From contig CM065300.1 of the NCBI GenBank assembly GCA_032871835.1, positions 8,327,768 to 8,391,767 of the forward strand: a stretch of DNA of 64,000 nucleotides, given 5' to 3'. A program made the position numbers and the translations under genes. Below are positions 36,997 to 49,500 of the stretch, piece after piece (positions within the stretch are counted from its first letter, which is position 1; each line of letters starts with the position of its first letter). The DNA comes from Dipteronia dyeriana (Eukaryota > Streptophyta > Magnoliopsida > Sapindales > Sapindaceae). Under the pieces are notes generated by a model that did no database searches, was not told the origin of the DNA, and saw only the letters and a list, made by a program, of their open reading frames with translations.

Positions 36997-39053
36997 GTTG
37001 GGATGAAATTCGTTAAATTTTTGTTGTGTCAAGAATATGTTGTTTAATGGGATGAGTTTATCTTCTGTATTTGTATAATAATATGATGTCTAGCTCTGAT
37101 AATGGTTAGCTAATGTTAGCTACACTTATGTATTATATGTTATGTTATTTGTTTCTCCAAGCTAGAATCTTAAATCCTTACATTTTGATATCTCCTACGA
37201 ATCTCTGACTCTGCAGGAGCGTTTTTGATAAATATACCTTTCATCATTTGCACCAATGCAGTAAAATTAACATTTAAGAAAAGCTAACAAAATTTAAATA
37301 TATTAGTGTTTGATCCGGTAATGAAGGATTAAGGATGCATTCACTAACCGGAAATGAAATAAAAGGGAAATGTAACTTAAACCCTTAGGAGGGAAGGATA
37401 ATCAAGTTCTTGGGTTTCATTTTCAAGGATTCTTGATTAGTTAATGTACCGTTTAAAGAAAATATAGGAGTTTTTGATTACGGGGTTATTTTTATATTTA
37501 TTCTAACTATTATTAACAAGAAAATAATAATTTCATTTTAATCTGCATCTCATACGATCCTTATAGCTGACAATTTGAGTGGTACTACCAATTTTTTATA
37601 TCAACTCATTGAATGATCAATTCTATCACCAATACGAGTGGTACTACCAATTTTTATATCAATCTGAAAATAATACAGTATCATTTCTTATTTTTATGGT
37701 ATTTAATTGATGGGGCATTATCAATTTAATCCATAATTTTTAGGGAAAGATCAAAAAATTTAAACGTACTTGTTTCTTTTTCTAACCCGTGGTTCTTATT
37801 TTTCTGACATACGACATTTGACCATTAATTTCACAGTCAAACGTGACATAATATATAAACCGACCATTTTACCTTCGGTTTTAATTAAAGAATTTAAAAA
37901 TACAAGTTTACCCTTTAAAATTTGAAAAATTTATAATTCAACTTTAATATAATCCAATCAAGATGCAACATGTGTCACCAAAATTTAAAAATAAAATCTA
38001 AAAAAAATTGTTAAAAAAATAACGTCTTATACATCTTTGGACAATTTTTCTATTTGTTTTCTTCCCAAAAATTAAAATAATAAAAAAAAGAATTATTTTT
38101 TTTTAAAAAAAATGAAAATTAAAATAAAATCAGAGATCCAATTCAATGATCAATCTAAATCCATGATAATCTCCAGATCTCCATGGATATGAACCCTCCC
38201 CTATGCTTGCTTCAATTCCACCTAATTATCAACCCAATAACAACACTGATACTAGATGAATTCATAGCAATAGTTCATCTCAATAACAACAAAATTTCTC
38301 TACGGACCACAACCCAGTTAGAAAAAAAACAATCAAACTGAGAGCATTATTATTTTTAAACAGAGGTATTACCCTGAAATTATTAAATTTGATTAACGGT
38401 TGACTAACAGAATAACCATTTGATATGTTTTTAAAAGGTAAGGGATCACGTATCATAAAAAAGTAAACACATTTAAAAAATTGATCGTTTTTAAAAAATT
38501 AAGGACTAAATTGATAATACCTTTTAATTATTAGATTTCAATCATAACCTAATTTCTTCTTTAAAAATAATAATGGGATGTATATACGATTTCAGAGGGA
38601 TATAAATATCGACAAACTTGAAATTTCCCAAAGCATAGGGTGAATGGGCCTAATAAAATAAGGCAGCCCGGTTATTCCTGGATTATGCTTGGGCTTTTCC
38701 ATCAGTACCTGGAATAAAAAAAAAAGAATTTAATTAAAATTCTCTATAAAACTCCAATTTATATTCTTTGATCGTGCCTTGTATATATGGTGGATGGATT
38801 TATATACAACTTACAGGAATACTAGACACTGTATATGACTGTAATTTATTCTATGAAATTTTATTCATACTTTATTTTATTAACTCAGTTAAGTGAATCA
38901 CAAATAATATACAATCAATAATTCAAAATATTTTAACTTTACATCCTCGAGTTCTTACATATCATATAAATTATATCCTTACATTAAAATTTAATAGTGG
39001 AGATGCCTAACATCAATTTATTATTGAATACAATAACAAATACAAATCTAGTT
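36997..39053. other. 3' region of the CXC gene and intergenic DNA
   Basis: Beyond the likely 3' UTR (to about 37150) the sequence is AT-rich with no gene. 37575-37665 has a short direct repeat (gagtggtactaccaattttt twice, ~60 bp apart). Confidence 0.45.
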
Positions 39054-39061
39054 ATCACATC

Positions 39062-39733
39062 TAGGGATGACAAAAATTCTTGATCCGTCCCAAACCAGTG
39101 GGGCTCCGATCCGTTCGGGTGGGTTTGGAGTACTTAAAAGGACCCTTATGCCTCGTCATGTTCCGTTTGACCAAATATTTATATAACTATTTAAAAAAAA
39201 AAAAAATCAAAGAGAAAACAATATATCTAATCTCATTGTCTCTTCACCTGATAGTATTTTATGTTTGAATTTAAAGTTTATTAAACTTAGATATTGTGCT
39301 CTATTAAATTCAAAGTTTATTTATGAATTTTAAGGGTACATTAAAATGTTTTTCTATTATGTATGTTTGTATTTAAGTGTATATTTAAATTTAAGTATAT
39401 TTTTTTAATTTAAGTGTATTTTAAATTTAATTGAATGTTAAAATTTAAGTCAATGTTCTAAAATTTAATCGTACCATAAAACAATTTGTATATTTAGTTT
39501 TGAGTATTTTTTTTTATAGACAAACCTAAACGGTTCATTTTGGGTCGGATATGGGACACCCCTTATCATTTTGGGTTCTGTCTGGGGTGAAAATTGAAAA
39601 CTCATTCAAGGCTTGGGTGGGGTTTAGGGTGGAAAAGGAAAACCTATCCAAAGTACGGGTTGGATTTAGAACAATTCGTATAAATCGAGTTTCAAGTATG
39701 GAACACCTCTAATCCGATCCATTGCTGTCTCTA
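39062..39733. mobile_element. hAT-like non-autonomous element
   Basis: The left end is tagggatgaca and the right end is the complement of a related tagagacagca sequence. Flanking 8-mers are atcacatc (39054-39061) and atcacatg (39734-39741), 7 of 8 identical. TAGGGATGGCA-like ends with 8-bp duplications are typical of a widespread plant hAT MITE group. Subterminal GGTC/GGGT-rich words (gggtcggatatgggacacc) recur near 57945-57965. No transposase. Confidence 0.7.
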
Positions 39734-40829
39734 ATCACATGCAGTAGAATTACGGAAACGGAAACTGCAAGGTCTATTATTATTGATAAAATTTACGTCC
39801 CCCTGTTGAACTTAGCTGCTAACTAGGTACATGAGGGACCTATTAGAGTGATGTGAGTGATGTGGTACATTACTGGTTTGCTAGGCATGTGACAGTTATA
39901 GGCAATTAAGTGCACATGGTTGAGATGTGGACATCAACCAACATCCATGGGGTCTTTTTTTTTTTTTTTTTTCCTATCATTATGGTAGTATATGAGAGGG
40001 AGGAATCGTTCCCATAACTTTTGTTTTTGTTTTTTGTTTTTTTCATCACTTGCTACCAGAAACCCCAGCAAAATGTGTTAGTAGCTCTTTGATGAACTTT
40101 TCAGGATCTCTGAGCCCTAACATGGGGGTAATGGGGTTTGCAATATTGCATAGCTGGCTCTCACACAAAAACGAAAACCCAATCTGGATTTTCTTTTCTA
40201 ATGGACCCCGTTTTGCATCAAATCCTCGCTTTTCTCCACTTTGCTTTTTCAAATTTTGCAGACAATTACTTGTTGTAATTATGGTTGGTGTTGGGGTTTT
40301 TTTAAAAATGTGAACCAAGAACGGTGGATTCAAAAAATGAGGCTAATTATGTTAGTCTTCTACATACGTATCACGTTGTCTATATACTTTGGTGTAATAA
40401 AATAATGTTGTGTATGAATCTTTTTTGTAGACCGACGTATATAGATGATACGATATGGTATGGTACATACATCAAGCTGCCCCACATAAGAGTTTCGCCA
40501 ACTTTGCCCTTTGATATACGGCTATTATTTATTTTCTCCCACCAATAATTTAGATAGAGAGAGAGAGATGTGGAGTTTTCAACATCATCAATTGTCGGTT
40601 TGTCCTAGAGCTCTAGTGTCTTCAAAGTATGGTAGAGTAGAATTGGTGGGGAGTGACATCAAGAATACTTTGAGGGAGAGAGAGTAGAATTGGCAAGGAA
40701 ATTTAACCACATTTTGGGACTTCTTTGATGTGACCCTAATACGTTGTTAGATGATAACTATGGGTTTGACCCAAATATCTTTCAATATAACAAAATATGG
40801 GTTTAAATGTTGCAATTAGGCACATCATA

Positions 40830-41000
40830 TATCAGTGCATATATAGTGTACATTTTCTTCCACATTAATGGTGTGAGGTTTGAGTCATATAATATGTATT
40901 TTATAAATGTGTGTGATAAATTTTATTTTTATTATTTTAGGATAGATATTCAGACTGTACATATAGTGTTTGATCTCATCAGGTCTATGAAGACCATAAC
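40830..41000 (+). repeat. SINE-like segment related to that at 57.36-57.6 kb
   Basis: It shares with 57385-57550 the ordered phrases 'ggtg(t)gaggtttgagtca', 'attttataa(a/g)tgtgtg', 'tagatattc', and 'tttgatctc(a/g)tcagg/atct'. The phrase 'gaggtttgagtc' is close to a polymerase III B box. It is decayed and the A box is unclear. Confidence 0.45.
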
Positions 41001-41194
41001 TCGTTTGGTATTAGAATTTCTTATTATACTTTGGAAAAAAATATTTTCCTACTGTATATGGTTTCTAATTCCAGTGGAACATTTAATTAAGATGGTTCTA
41101 AATTTAATTAAATCCAAATTCATTGAATTTGGTATAACATGGGCGTTTTAAGATCACGGGTTCAAATGATGATGATGGCATTGATAGATAGATA

Positions 41195-41227
<33 letters not shown>

Positions 41228-41366
41228 AATGTTGCATTGAAATATATGAATGGGAATTCAATTTAGTGACATTAATTATCAACTTTTAATAGTGGCAGAA
41301 ATCTATCTATATTTTAAAACTTCAACTTAATGTGTATTATTGAGTTTGACTTCAATTTAATATGAG

Positions 41367-41367
<1 letters not shown>

Positions 41368-41401
<34 letters not shown>
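41368..41401. repeat. (ATT)n microsatellite
   Basis: About 11 uninterrupted ATT units. Confidence 0.9.
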
Positions 41402-41574
41402 CATCAAAATCTTATCACAGACCAACAAGGCAACAACTACCCATCACAAAGCTTTAAAAACTCACTTAAAAGATGGGTAAAAAAAATAAATTGCTTATGT
41501 TCGACTTCGAGCCATAGAATTCGGTGCTTAAAAGACAAATGGCCTCTCAATTAAAAGTTCATAACTCACAAGAG

Positions 41575-42171
41575 TATGAATGGCAATTTGATCCACACCG
41601 GCAGGCACCCGTCCGAACCCGACCCTATAGGATCGGGTGTGGATGATGAATTTACAATCCGTGAATCCGTTTAATGAAAAATCTAGTGGGTTCGTAGGCG
41701 GGTGCGAGTTGAAAAAATGAATCCGCTGGTTGGACCTGCGAACCCGCATAAATAAAATACTTATAAATAAATATACATAGACATTTGAATATTTTTTTTG
41801 TCGTTTTATTTTAATGGTTATTATTATTTTGTAATGTATCAAGTAGGAAATTAGATATTGAAATTTAATTCAATTAAGTATCAAATAGGTGATTACATGT
41901 GGAAATTTATAAATGACAAATCGTGGGTTCGCGGGTTCGTGGGTTGCGGGTTTGTGGGTATCCCGCGGGTGAAGCATCTACCCGTGAACCCACATTGTTT
42001 CGCAGGTTCCCGGGTGAGGGTATGGGTGCAGCCATAACCCGTGGGTTAAAACCCGCCCGCGAACCCGCTTACCTAAGCGGGTTCGAGGGCAGGCGTCGGT
42101 GAGGAAAATTTTTACAGGTGAGGGTTTGGATTTTACAAAACCCATCTGAACCCAATCCGCTGTCATCCCTA
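41575..42171. mobile_element. hAT-like non-autonomous element, GC-rich interior
   Basis: The left end is tatgaatggca and the right end, read as its complement, is tagggatgaca. Flanking 8-mers are cacaagag (41567-41574) and caaaagag (42172-42179), 7 of 8 identical. The interior is full of 'gggttcg', 'acccgc' and 'cgggtg' words, far richer in G+C than the surroundings, as in known TAGGGATGGCA-type hAT MITEs. No transposase. Confidence 0.75.
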
Positions 42172-42179
42172 CAAAAGAG

Positions 42180-44101
42180 GCATTGAATTATTTAGGTGAA
42201 ATGAGTCTAACTTCTAAGCATGGAAAATCAGCTTTGTAATGTCAAGAATATGCTCTATATGCACATGCATTTATAGCGCAAATGATCGTTTATTTTCCGT
42301 TCACATTCGCTTCGCGATAAGAAAAAAAAAAGGACAGACTCTACTAATTGTAACAGGGACCAGCATTGGCTCTTGTCTGGCTGCATCACTCTTCAGAAGG
42401 ACCACTTCCAAGTTCCAATCCCTACTTTCTTGTGACAATGGCTTCACCAAGCATGGACAGTTGCCCACAGTTCCTTAGATGTAATCACATATATATATAT
42501 ATATATAATTGATATGATCTACCTAGTTGTAGATAATTGATATATTGGAGATCATTTGAAATTTATCAAAAAAAATCTTTCATAGCAATTGCCAATCACA
42601 AAACATAAACTTTATACTTATACCAACTTTAGGGAGCAATCAAATGATAAGTAAACAGAAAGTTAATCTCTCTAAAGAATTTAATCAATAACACTACTAA
42701 ATCTCAATTTTTTTGAAATTTATCATAAATCTTTCATAGAATTTCTTAAGAATTGTCAAAGAATTCTTCTTTAAAGTTTTATAAAATTCATAGAAATTGG
42801 AAAGTCTCTCCACAAGAAAGTTTTAAGTATATTTTGGGAGATATGCTTGTAATTAGATCAAATATGGGTGAAATATATATATATGAAAGAATGGTGTGGA
42901 TGGGAATTCAGAAATTGTATTGGATTTTATAACTTTTTTGATTGGTAAGCTACTCCCATCACGAGACCCTTTTTTCCAATATAAAGATAAGCTCCTTTTT
43001 ATTTTTTCACACTTTCTTCTAGAAAAAAAATTAACAAAGCATGACTCTTCTCAAATACATTTTTTTTAGAGGTGTACTTTGATTAATCTTCTCAACTAAA
43101 AGTTTGTCCACTGACCCATATTAATCAAATATTATCTCACTCTTTAATTGTAATCTTTTGAGGTTTTGCATGAGGACAATTGAATAATTCATCTTCATTT
43201 TAGAAAATAAGATTAATTGAAATTGCAACTTAAATAGATCAACATTGAGGTCATCTTCATGGTTTTAGCAAATTGATATTGGAGATCTAGATAATATATC
43301 ATTATTGCATAGTTAAAATGACAGTTTCTAAGTATCTTATTTCTGGTTAAAGAATCTTTTTCTAATTGATGCAGAACAATTAGGAGATTCTCAAGAAGGA
43401 ATACAGGGTTCCGCTTTTGACAATAGAATCCGTCACATTTCTATGTTTAAATATTAACTAGTATTAATTGTTAGATTTCAATCCAATAAATAGAAATTGC
43501 CCGATGTTTATTTTTTTTTATATATCACTCACGGAGTCACGGCATGTCAATTAGAACTTGAGACGTTATCAAATTGAATGATTTATTAATGTAATTTAAC
43601 ATCAACCAACATTATTTATGTTACTTTTTTTGATATATTCATAATTTATTTCTTAAAAAGCAAGGATCTCTCTTTCCAAATGTAATTGAGGAACAACCCA
43701 AGATTTGAGCCGTGAATATGTTGTTAAATGGTGCAACCATCCAAAAGGCGCACCATTGAAATGCAACGACCCACCTAATGTAATCCAAAATCCTCCCCTC
43801 AAAAAGAAATATATATAAAATCCAAATCCCATTATGTTCCCAAATTATATTTGACAAAAGAAAAAAAAAATGGACTAAATTTTGGATTCTTAATTTAATG
43901 TTTCATTTAGCCATTCATTTTGGCTGCTTTTGAATTCTGATGCCACATTATTGCAACAAGTTAATCAAATAAATATTCTCTTGCATCATGATTCTTTTTA
44001 GTTTATAAATTGTGGATAGCATTGCATGAGAACTTTGATAATTTTTTTATGGGTCATGTGAACTGAACTCACTGAATCAACAGCTATGATAATTTATTAA
44101 T

Positions 44102-44133
<32 letters not shown>

Positions 44134-44451
44134 TTTTTTTAAAAAGCTATCATTGAATGAGATAGATCTGAAAATATTACATCTTCGATGTTTGCTCATA
44201 CAACAATGAATAGTATACTCATTGGTCTATACACGTACCGATAAAATACATAAAATAAGACTCAAATCTCAATGTGAATGAGAGATGCACATCATATGAG
44301 TTACATGAAAATATGCATAATTTATATATTGCTTGGAAGTAGAAGAAAAATAAATAGAGTTTTAATAATTCAAAGATGTGATATGATCATATTACTATAT
44401 GGGTCATCATTAATGCTCGTAGCAATAAGGTAGCACATTCTATTTGTTTTC

Positions 44452-44493
<42 letters not shown>

Positions 44494-45260
44494 GAAATTA
44501 TCTTTGATTCGGTTCATACAAGATATAAAAGTATTGTTTTTTTGAGCTTTAAAAAATATTGTTTTTTAGGTATATTTAATTTATAAGTGATTAAATATCT
44601 TATAAATTATGAGATTATATGGTGAGTGATGTGATATTGACACCTCACGTACCAACACGGTTAAAAAAGAATTAAAAAAAAAACTTATAAAGTCTACTCT
44701 TTCAAAAATTGCTTTCAATATTACTGAAAGTGAAGTCGATTTTTATCAACCAAAAATTCATAAACAATACCATATTAACGTGTTAGAACATCTATTAAAA
44801 TATGAAATAAACAAATATATTTATTCTATACGAACACTAAAAACTATACATTATTATCTCCAAAAAATAAACCTATAAATTGTTATTCACTTAGTCGATA
44901 GTTAATTTGTGTTTGGGAAGGAGGACTACTGGAACTCACAGTTATAACCAGGAGTAGTAAATTAATGGATCAACATTTCCAAAAAAAATTATTAATAGCT
45001 AGAGTATTTTGTGCAAGTAATAAACTTTATTTATGGGTATTTTAAAATTAAAATTAAAATTAAAAACCCAAGAAAGAACATTATTGAGATGTTAAGCAAA
45101 GCAAGGGTAGATTAGTCACTATCACAGAAGTAACCAACCACATAAAAAGTAACGACAAAAGACAGCACAATTTAAAGAATGTGACCGTTTCCTAGATTAT
45201 ATATTAATTTATTAAGACAAAACAGTAAACCCAAGCAACGTTGTTTACTTACTTTATACG
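42180..45260. other. Intergenic AT-rich DNA
   Basis: (TA)n runs lie at about 42488-42507, 44111-44132 and 44457-44490. Nothing coding is recognised; short open frames have no domain. Confidence 0.45.
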
Positions 45261-45267
45261 TACTTCA

Positions 45268-45273
45268 TATAAA
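45268..45273 (+). promoter_or_regulatory. Candidate TATA box of the NET1 gene
   Basis: TATAAA is followed within ~10 bp by a CTT-rich stretch (cttcttcttcttc), a common plant core-promoter arrangement, and lies ~240 bp upstream of the GA/GT-rich leader. Not proven; other TATA-like words are plentiful in this AT-rich DNA. Confidence 0.3.
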
Positions 45274-45299
45274 CTCTTCTTCTTCTTCAGACAAAAAAA

Positions 45300-46594
45300 A
45301 AAATAAAAAAAAAGAAAAAATATGCCCAAATAAATATAAGTATCTTACCTTCTTTGTACAATCTACCTGTCACACTCTCTTTTTACATTTCACTGAACCA
45401 AATCCTAGAATATATTGCAAAGAAGTGAAAAAACAATCCATTTGAGACTTGAGAGAGGCTCTGTGTGTGTGTGTGTTTGTGTGTGTAAGAGAGAGGGTTT
45501 TTGAGAGAGAAAATGGGGTGACAGAGACTATTTGCAGCTGGAGGTTTACTATCACAGCTGCTGAGAACAGCTCAATCAACGGGTTTCGTTTGGTTTGTAC
45601 TTGATCTAGAAGTTTCATCAAGCAAGTTTTTTTTTTTTTTTTTCTTTTTGTGTGGATTTTTTTTTTTTGCAGATTCTTTTGACACCCTTTTGGTTACATT
45701 TCAGGATTTTGTGTTCTTTTGAATGGTAGTTGTTTTCTCCCCACCAGAACCCATAACTGGATTTCATTCATTTGGTAAGTTTTTGATTTGCCATTTATAT
45801 AGAACCATTTTTGTTCTGCTTATATAGTTCATTCTTTTGTGTTTCTATGAAGTGTAGTTTTGCTTTGCTGATCAGGACTGGTCACTTTTCTCCCCTTTGA
45901 TAAGTTCCTGATCTTATAATTCATTTGAAGACTTTTCTCTACAGTTCTTTGTTGGGACCATTTTCTTTTTTCATGGAGATCATGCTTTTCTGCTTCTTTG
46001 ACTTGTAATCAGCGGGGGTCTGTCTAATGGTTCCTGTTCACTAATCACTTAACTTTTGTCCAATTACTTGTTGGATGGTCTTATTATTGATCAAGTAATT
46101 TGGATTTTGCATCCTAAATTTCTAGAAATGTAATAATGCACGTGGTTGTTCATGTGTTAGGCTCCTGGAAATTACATTTGTTGTTTAATTTTGGTGCTTC
46201 TATATCTTGACTGTAATTTTCAGCGTGTTTTCTTTATCTATAGAGTTTAAGATCTGATTTTTATTTTCTATTTCTATCCTCGATCAGTGTGCATCTGATT
46301 TTCTATCAAAGGATTTACATTTGCTACAATTAGTAAGACTGGCAATCGATTGAGCATGTAGTCTCATCATTGAAGAGTTATCAATCCTACAACTACATTT
46401 ACCCTGGTGAGTGTTCAAGGAGCGAGGCATGATGGTCATCGATAAAGACTCTTCAAGGATATAATTGGGGTTGTGGGGATCTGTGGAATTGTTATTCTGG
46501 CCTGGATACATTTTGCCTGAGTTTTTATTTCTGGGATAAGGACTAGGCCTTCACAACGTCGAAACCAGTTGTGTTTTTGTTTATTGCTGGAGTC
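45300..46594 (+). promoter_or_regulatory. Presumed 5' leader and leader intron of the NET1 gene
   Basis: The leader contains GT and GA repeats (about 45460-45510), a two-codon uORF at 45513-45521 and another upstream ATG at 45723. A strong splice donor (TTTG|GTAAGT, GT at 45775) precedes ~800 bp of T-rich sequence, so a 5'-UTR intron ending shortly before the start codon is likely. I could not fix the acceptor. Confidence 0.45.
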
Positions 46595-49500
46595 ATGGCA
46601 ACCTTGTTGAATCAAGAGTCCAGGCGCAAGTATTCTTGGTGGTGGGACAGCCACATTAGTCCAAAGAATTCAAAGTGGCTTCAGGAGAATCTTACAGGTA
46701 TTCAGTTTGATTTTAATTTTTTGTGGGCTAATTATGTTGGAGCAATGTTTTTTTGTTATTATAACAATTGATTAAAGTTATATGATACATATCTTACGAC
46801 TAAGTTATAAGATACATATCTTTCTTTGCATATTATTCGTCATCTAGAATGTTGAACTGCCCTTACTAATGAAGAGTGTTACATCTTTTTAACATTAGGA
46901 TTTGTAGGAATGACAATCTGTAGTTTTCCCAATCCGTTTTTAATAGTGTTACGAATATTAAATAAAGTGACCACTGTAAACGCATCGGTTTTTCTCAGTG
47001 GTCAGATGAATTAGGCTATTGATTATGCCGGTTACTTGGCAAAATTACTATCCTTGAAAAGAAAATGAATTTTGGTGATGATTCATCACAGCATGAATGC
47101 TGATACAACATGATTGCAATTTGAAAATTAACGGCCTGTGTTCTTTTATTTAGTAACCCTTATAGAAAATGGCATTGTATAATTTATGTCTCTGGTCTCA
47201 ACTCATCATTCTCACTCTTGAGACACACTGTCATTCAAAGATGTGGTGGACCTTACTACTGTGATCAATCAATCAATGTTTTGGTTTCAAATCATCATTC
47301 TCAATCTTGAGACACACTGTAATCAATCATGTAAACATGATATTTGAAGAACTCACCGAGAGGAATATTTGTGGAAATGTTCCCTGGGAAAGTAAGATCG
47401 AATATAAGCAAGGGCTTATGAGCTACTTATTGGAAAAAAAATATGTTCTCAAGTTGTAGGAACAGTTACCTAGGTTCAAAAGACTGTTAGCTTTTTACAT
47501 GTTCCATTTATTTTCTAATCAAGTGTATACGTTTCGAACTATTATTATACTAGTCAAGAGGCAATAGTAATTTCCTATATGGGAGTGGATGTGTACATAC
47601 ATTGTTATATATGGGAATTTATATATCAATACATTGTTGCATGTATTGGCCTTAATTTTCCAAGACTTGTACAATTGCTTGTCTTAGCACCTGTTACCAT
47701 CAATACATTGTTGTATATCAATACACTGTTGCATCTGGTGTCATTCACATAGTATTGACCTTAATTTTCCAAGACTTGTACAATTGCTTGTCTTAGCACC
47801 TGTTACCATCAATTGGCCTCACTTATTGCTTCTTCAAAAAAGAAAGTGTGATTTCTCATTACCTTATCTCAGGTTGAAACCAATTTATATGACTGCCTTT
47901 AAGCAAAGTTCTTGTCTGGAATATATGTTTCAATTGCTTCAAATGTCAGTATCTCTAGAACTACCAAGCTTATTTGTCATTAGTTGACATTATGATGTAA
48001 ACAAGCTCTTGATAATCCGCTAGTTGTCACCACCTTTGTCCTGTGTTTGATAAGAATCATAGATCTACAAGTTCTTATGGAATTGTGCTGAATTTTAAGA
48101 GGTAGTCGAGTTATGATGATCATAAGAGAAATATCATAAGGGGAGCTGCATCTTATTTCTTTTTTCCTTGGATGAACAAAAGCAAGTATAAGTGGATGTG
48201 TCTGAGAACCATGTTTTTGCAAATTTTGTTGCTATCAACTGACTTTGTACCTGTTCAAACAGATATGGATGCCAAAGTCAAAGCAATGATCAAGCTCATT
48301 GAAGAAGATGCAGATTCTTTTGCAAGGAGGGCAGAGATGTACTACAAGAAACGCCCGGAGCTCATGAAATTGGTTGAGGAGTTCTATCGAGCTTACCGTG
48401 CATTAGCAGAGAGGTATGATCATGCCACTGTAGAGCTCCGCCAGGCCCATCGAACCATGGCTGAAGCATTTCCCAACCAATATGTCATGCATGATGATCA
48501 ACCCGCAGGATCATCAGGCCCTGGGGCTGAGCCTCACACACCAGAAATGCCACATCCTGTACGTGCTCTGATTGACCCAGATGACTTGCAGAAAGATGCA
48601 TTGGGACTCCCTTCAACCAACTTACATGGTTTGAAAAAGAATGGAAGGTATTCAGAAGATTCAGACTCTGGAATAAGCAAAAAGGGTCTAAAGCAGCTCA
48701 ATGAGATATTTGGGTCCGGAGAAAGGAAAAAAGGTCTGAAAGTTCACGAAGAAGAGGAGAGCAAACAAAGTTTACAAGACAGGTTCTCTAATTTTTCAAC
48801 TGAGAACCAGAATCTCAAGACCCAGATTCCTTCCGAGTCTGAGCACCGAGGTAAAGCTGAAAGTGAAGTTGAAGCCTTGAAGAAAACTCTTGCAGAGATT
48901 CAGGCCGAAAAGGAAGCTGTTCTTCTTCAGTACCAGCAGAGTTTCCAAAAGTTTTCTAGCCTGGAGAAAGAACTTAAACATTTACAGAAGGATGCCGGAG
49001 GCCTTGACGATCGAGCTAGCAAAGCAGACATCGAAATTAAAGTATTAAACGAAACACTTGTTAAATTAGAAGCCGAGAGGGATGCAGGTCTTCTTCAGTA
49101 CAATAATTGTTTGGAAAGAATATCTACTCTGGAGACTACGATCTCTCAATCCCAAGAGGATGCTAAAGGACTTAATGAGCGAGCTTCTAAAGCAGAAATA
49201 GAAGCTCAAAGTCTCAAGCAAGAACTTTCAAGGTTGGAGGCTGAAAAGGAAGCTGGTCTGCTTCAGTACAGGCAATGTCTTGATATGATACTCGCACTGG
49301 AGAACAAAATTTCTCTTACCGAGGAAAGTTCCAAAATGCTTAATAAACAAACTGAAAGAGCAGAAACTGAAGTTCAAACACTGAAGCAAGCTCTCGCTAG
49401 ACTGAATGAAGAAAAAGAAGCTGCAGCATTCCAGTACGAGCAGTGTATGGATAAGATAGCCGAATTGGAGAGTGAAATTTTTCATTCCCAAGAGGATGCT

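Larger units (their letters stand above)
39742..41574. other. Intergenic DNA, including a SINE-like copy
   Basis: T-tracts lie at 39955-39972 and about 40020-40043. A patch of higher G+C at 40046-40330 is open on both strands but shows no domain. A (TA)n run is at about 41200-41224 and (ATT)n at 41368-41401. A SINE-like segment is listed separately. Confidence 0.45.

Noticed and set aside
40046..40333. Open frames on both strands in a patch of higher G+C
   Set aside because: 95 codons on minus and 87 on plus overlap each other, have no recognisable domain, and are bordered by T-tracts; more likely a decayed fragment than a gene.
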